6,590 nucleotides of DNA, taken from positions 1-6,590 of the forward strand of contig JASHYD010000559.1 of assembly GCA_030043175.1 (NCBI GenBank). Direction: 5' to 3'. Positions 5,477 through 6,590 of this stretch are shown in pieces; position 1 is the first letter of the stretch; each line of letters starts with the position of its first letter. Below the pieces are notes generated by a model. The model saw only the letters and a program-made list of their open reading frames with translations. It was not told the DNA's origin and did no database searches. The position numbers were made by a program, and so were the translations under genes. Source of the stretch: Xanthobacteraceae bacterium (GTDB lineage Bacteria > Pseudomonadota > Alphaproteobacteria > Rhizobiales > Xanthobacteraceae).

Positions 5477-6310
5477 ATGGCTGAGTGGATGGATCGCCAG
5501 ACGGCGCTGGCGACGCTCGGCGTACGGCAGCAGACGCTCTACGCTTACGTGAGCCGCGGCCGGATTGGGATGATGCCCGACCCTACCGATCCGCGCCGCA
5601 GCCTCTATCGGGCAGAAGACATCGCGAACCTGACAACGCGACGCGCCCGCGGGCGCACGACGACGCGCATCGCCGCGAGCACCATTGCCTGGGGCGAACC
5701 CGCGATCGCGACCGGCATTTCCACCATTCGCCACGGCCGGCTGATTTGCCGCGGCAAAGATGCGGCGGCATTGGCGGCTACGGCTACGTTGGAAGAGACC
5801 GCCGCGCTTCTCTGGCAGAGTGCCGAGCCCGTCGCGTTTCCGAGGGCTGCCGTTGACGTTGCCGACCCGTTCCGCGCTCTCGCCGCTCTTGTGGCAACGA
5901 CGATGCTCGGCCGCAGCACCAGCCGCCTGCACCAGGACGCTGCGGTTGCAATCGGTCATCTCGCTGCGAGTTTCGGCATTGATGGGAAGCCCGAATTTTT
6001 GCACCAACGTGTCAGCGGGCGCTGGCGCCTGAGCGCCGACGCCGCGGAGCGCGTCCGCCAGGCGCTCGTGCTCATAGCCGACCACGAACTAAACGCCTCC
6101 ACCTTCGCAGCGCGAGTGGCGGCATCGACGGGTGCATCCGTCGCTGCGAGCCTGCTGGCTGCGCTCGGCGCGCTTTCAGGCCCGCGCCATGGCGGCGCGG
6201 GCGCCGCGCTGCTGGCGCTGCTCGGCGAGGCGAGACGGATCGGCGCCACGGCGGCGGTCGCTGCGTGGCTTGCCCGCGGCCAGCAACTGCCCGGTTTCGG
6301 CCACCCGCTG
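5477..6310 (+). pseudogene. Citrate synthase homologue with N-terminal helix-turn-helix, 3'-truncated
   Basis: Residues 4-48 (WMDRQTALATLGVRQQTLYA to RRSLYRAEDI) form a MerR/excisionase-like DNA-binding motif. The rest is a citrate synthase fold: ISTIRHGRLICRGKDAAALA, LLWQSAEPVAFP, then IADHELNASTFAARVAAS with His203 at an oxaloacetate-binding position, ALSGPRHGGAG with His238 (E. coli His264 equivalent), and LPGFGHPL with His276 (E. coli His305 equivalent). Homology stops there; the family continues with Tyr-Pro and about 90 more residues, including the catalytic Asp (E. coli Asp362) and substrate-binding Arg. The frame stays open into foreign sequence to a stop at 6421. The ATG at 5489 is an alternative start; neither has a good ribosome binding site, and the upstream ATG at 5411 would overlap the divergent gene's leader. 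An enzyme without the Asp should not condense substrates, but the DNA-binding part could still fold. Members are often annotated simply as citrate synthase. Confidence 0.85.
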
Positions 6311-6323
6311 CCTCCCATCCATC

Positions 6324-6330
6324 AAGGAGG
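6324..6330 (+). promoter_or_regulatory. Shine-Dalgarno site of the integrase remnant
   Basis: AAGGAGG lies 8 bases before the ATG at 6339. It is a strong translation start retained in front of a broken gene, and it marks the beginning of foreign sequence shortly after the citrate synthase break. Confidence 0.65.
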
Positions 6331-6338
6331 TCGACACC

Positions 6339-6423
6339 ATGTTCGAGGTCCTTTTCATCTACCCCAAGGTTGTTGCGCATTGCCCGGGAACTGCTCATCA
6401 TTGCCGAGCGGATCGACGTGACC
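6339..6423 (+). pseudogene. Remnant of a tyrosine-recombinase (phage-type integrase) gene, N-terminus with an internal deletion
   Basis: From a well-placed ATG the frame reads MFEVLFIYPKVVA, the usual beginning of a group of plasmid and island integrases that continue with RHREGP-like sequence. Instead, the next frame takes over at 6367 as RLLRIARELLIIAERIDVT, which matches the helix about 30 residues further on in those proteins (TLLRIAxELLxxAxxID). Some 20-25 codons and the reading frame are therefore lost. The first frame stops at 6449 after 36 residues. Nothing of the catalytic domain (Arg, His-x-x-Arg, Tyr) is present. Its presence suggests that a recombinase-bearing element inserted or recombined here and cut off the citrate synthase gene. 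Family recognition is from memory of N-terminal patterns. Confidence 0.55.
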
Positions 6424-6445
6424 ATTGGCGGGATCATGGGACTTC

Positions 6446-6589
6446 CTAAGCTCGCCGTAGCCATTTTGTTATGTGGCGTTCAAAATCGCCGATCTGTTGC
6501 GCCAGGCCACTGGCGGCCTCGAGCGTCACATAAATTGCGGCGCCACATAACTCATCCGGTTCCTCACGCGAGAGATTCGTTCCAGCTGG
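6446..6589 (-). CDS. C-terminal end of an unrecognised minus-strand protein (partial)
   Basis: An open minus-strand frame enters from the right edge and ends with TAG at 6448-6446, giving 47 residues. It includes LSREEPDELCGAAIYVTLEA, then ASGLAQQIGDFERHITKWLR, then RA. The composition and the helical heptad-like spacing look genuine. The tail distantly recalls chemoreceptor C-termini (AAxGLxxQxxxxxxxIxxFLR), but the receptor signalling hairpin is not visible, so I do not assign it. It converges on the integrase remnant, with the two ends about 20 bases apart. Confidence 0.42.
   Translation of the reverse strand, partial: PAGTNLSREEPDELCGAAIYVTLEAASGLAQQIGDFERHITKWLRRA
6468..6551. repeat. 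Perfect 11-base inverted repeat with a third motif copy
   Basis: GTTATGTGGCG at 6468-6478 and CGCCACATAAC at 6541-6551 are exact reverse complements separated by 62 bases. A further CACATAA lies at 6527-6533, in direct orientation with and 17 bases before the copy inside the right arm. The repeat lies within the right-edge partial gene, close to the integrase remnant. It could be recombinase core sites, or a chance repeat in coding sequence. Confidence 0.55.
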
Positions 6590-6590
6590 T

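Noticed and set aside
5453..6464. Minus-strand open frames opposite the citrate synthase homologue
   Set aside because: They are antisense shadows of strong plus-strand homology.
1..6590. CRISPR array, tRNA, rRNA, intact insertion sequence or sigma-54 promoter
   Set aside because: I saw no regularly spaced direct repeats, no tRNA cloverleaf or rRNA-like sequence, no transposase catalytic motifs, and no TGGCAC-N5-TTGC match at a gene start. TGGCAC occurrences near 175, 3390 and 4325 lack the -12 GC element.

Overview
The window looks like accessory DNA from a GC-rich Pseudomonadota genome, most likely Hyphomicrobiales or Burkholderiales, on a megaplasmid or genomic island. This rests on base composition, codon use and the gene families present (two-domain CaiB/BaiF CoA-transferase, citrate synthase with an N-terminal helix-turn-helix, SMP-30 lactonase, group II truncated globin, a plasmid-type integrase remnant). 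The species cannot be named from the sequence. The overall picture is of a region in decay: a few intact genes separated by remnants.

Layout. 1-157: the end of an unrecognised plus-strand gene. 158-1012: about 850 bases with no convincing gene, but with a CG/CT tract and a weak dyad. 1013-1861: an intact SMP-30/gluconolactonase-type gene with a strong ribosome binding site. 1868-2666: three small minus-strand items: a possible 56-residue antitoxin-like reading frame, a 55-residue two-helix membrane protein (2198-2365) that is easily missed, and an eroded N-terminus of a LysR regulator. 2850-3296: an intact truncated hemoglobin, divergent from the LysR remnant. 3297-3678: no intact gene, but two overlapping, mutually exclusive hairpins and coding-like minus-strand scraps.

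3679-5397 (minus strand): a CoA-transferase gene that has lost its 3' end and is joined, at a run of six C (plus strand), to the 3' part of an antibiotic-biosynthesis-monooxygenase-like membrane protein gene. Each part carries two further frameshifts. 5477-6310 (plus strand): a divergent citrate synthase homologue with an N-terminal DNA-binding domain, cut off just after its second catalytic histidine. The 79-base gap between the two starts holds a palindrome, and TTGAT/ATCAA half-sites recur across it. The citrate synthase break is followed at once by the start of a tyrosine-recombinase gene that has itself lost an internal stretch. The window ends in the 3' end of an unrecognised minus-strand gene carrying an 11-base perfect inverted repeat.

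How the genes work together. The CoA-transferase and the DNA-binding citrate synthase homologue probably once formed a divergent acyl-CoA/organic-acid module, perhaps controlled by the fusion protein itself; this is inference. As written, neither encodes a complete enzyme. The lactonase and the globin are the two genes that look functional. All frameshifts would need checking against raw reads before decay is accepted over sequencing error.
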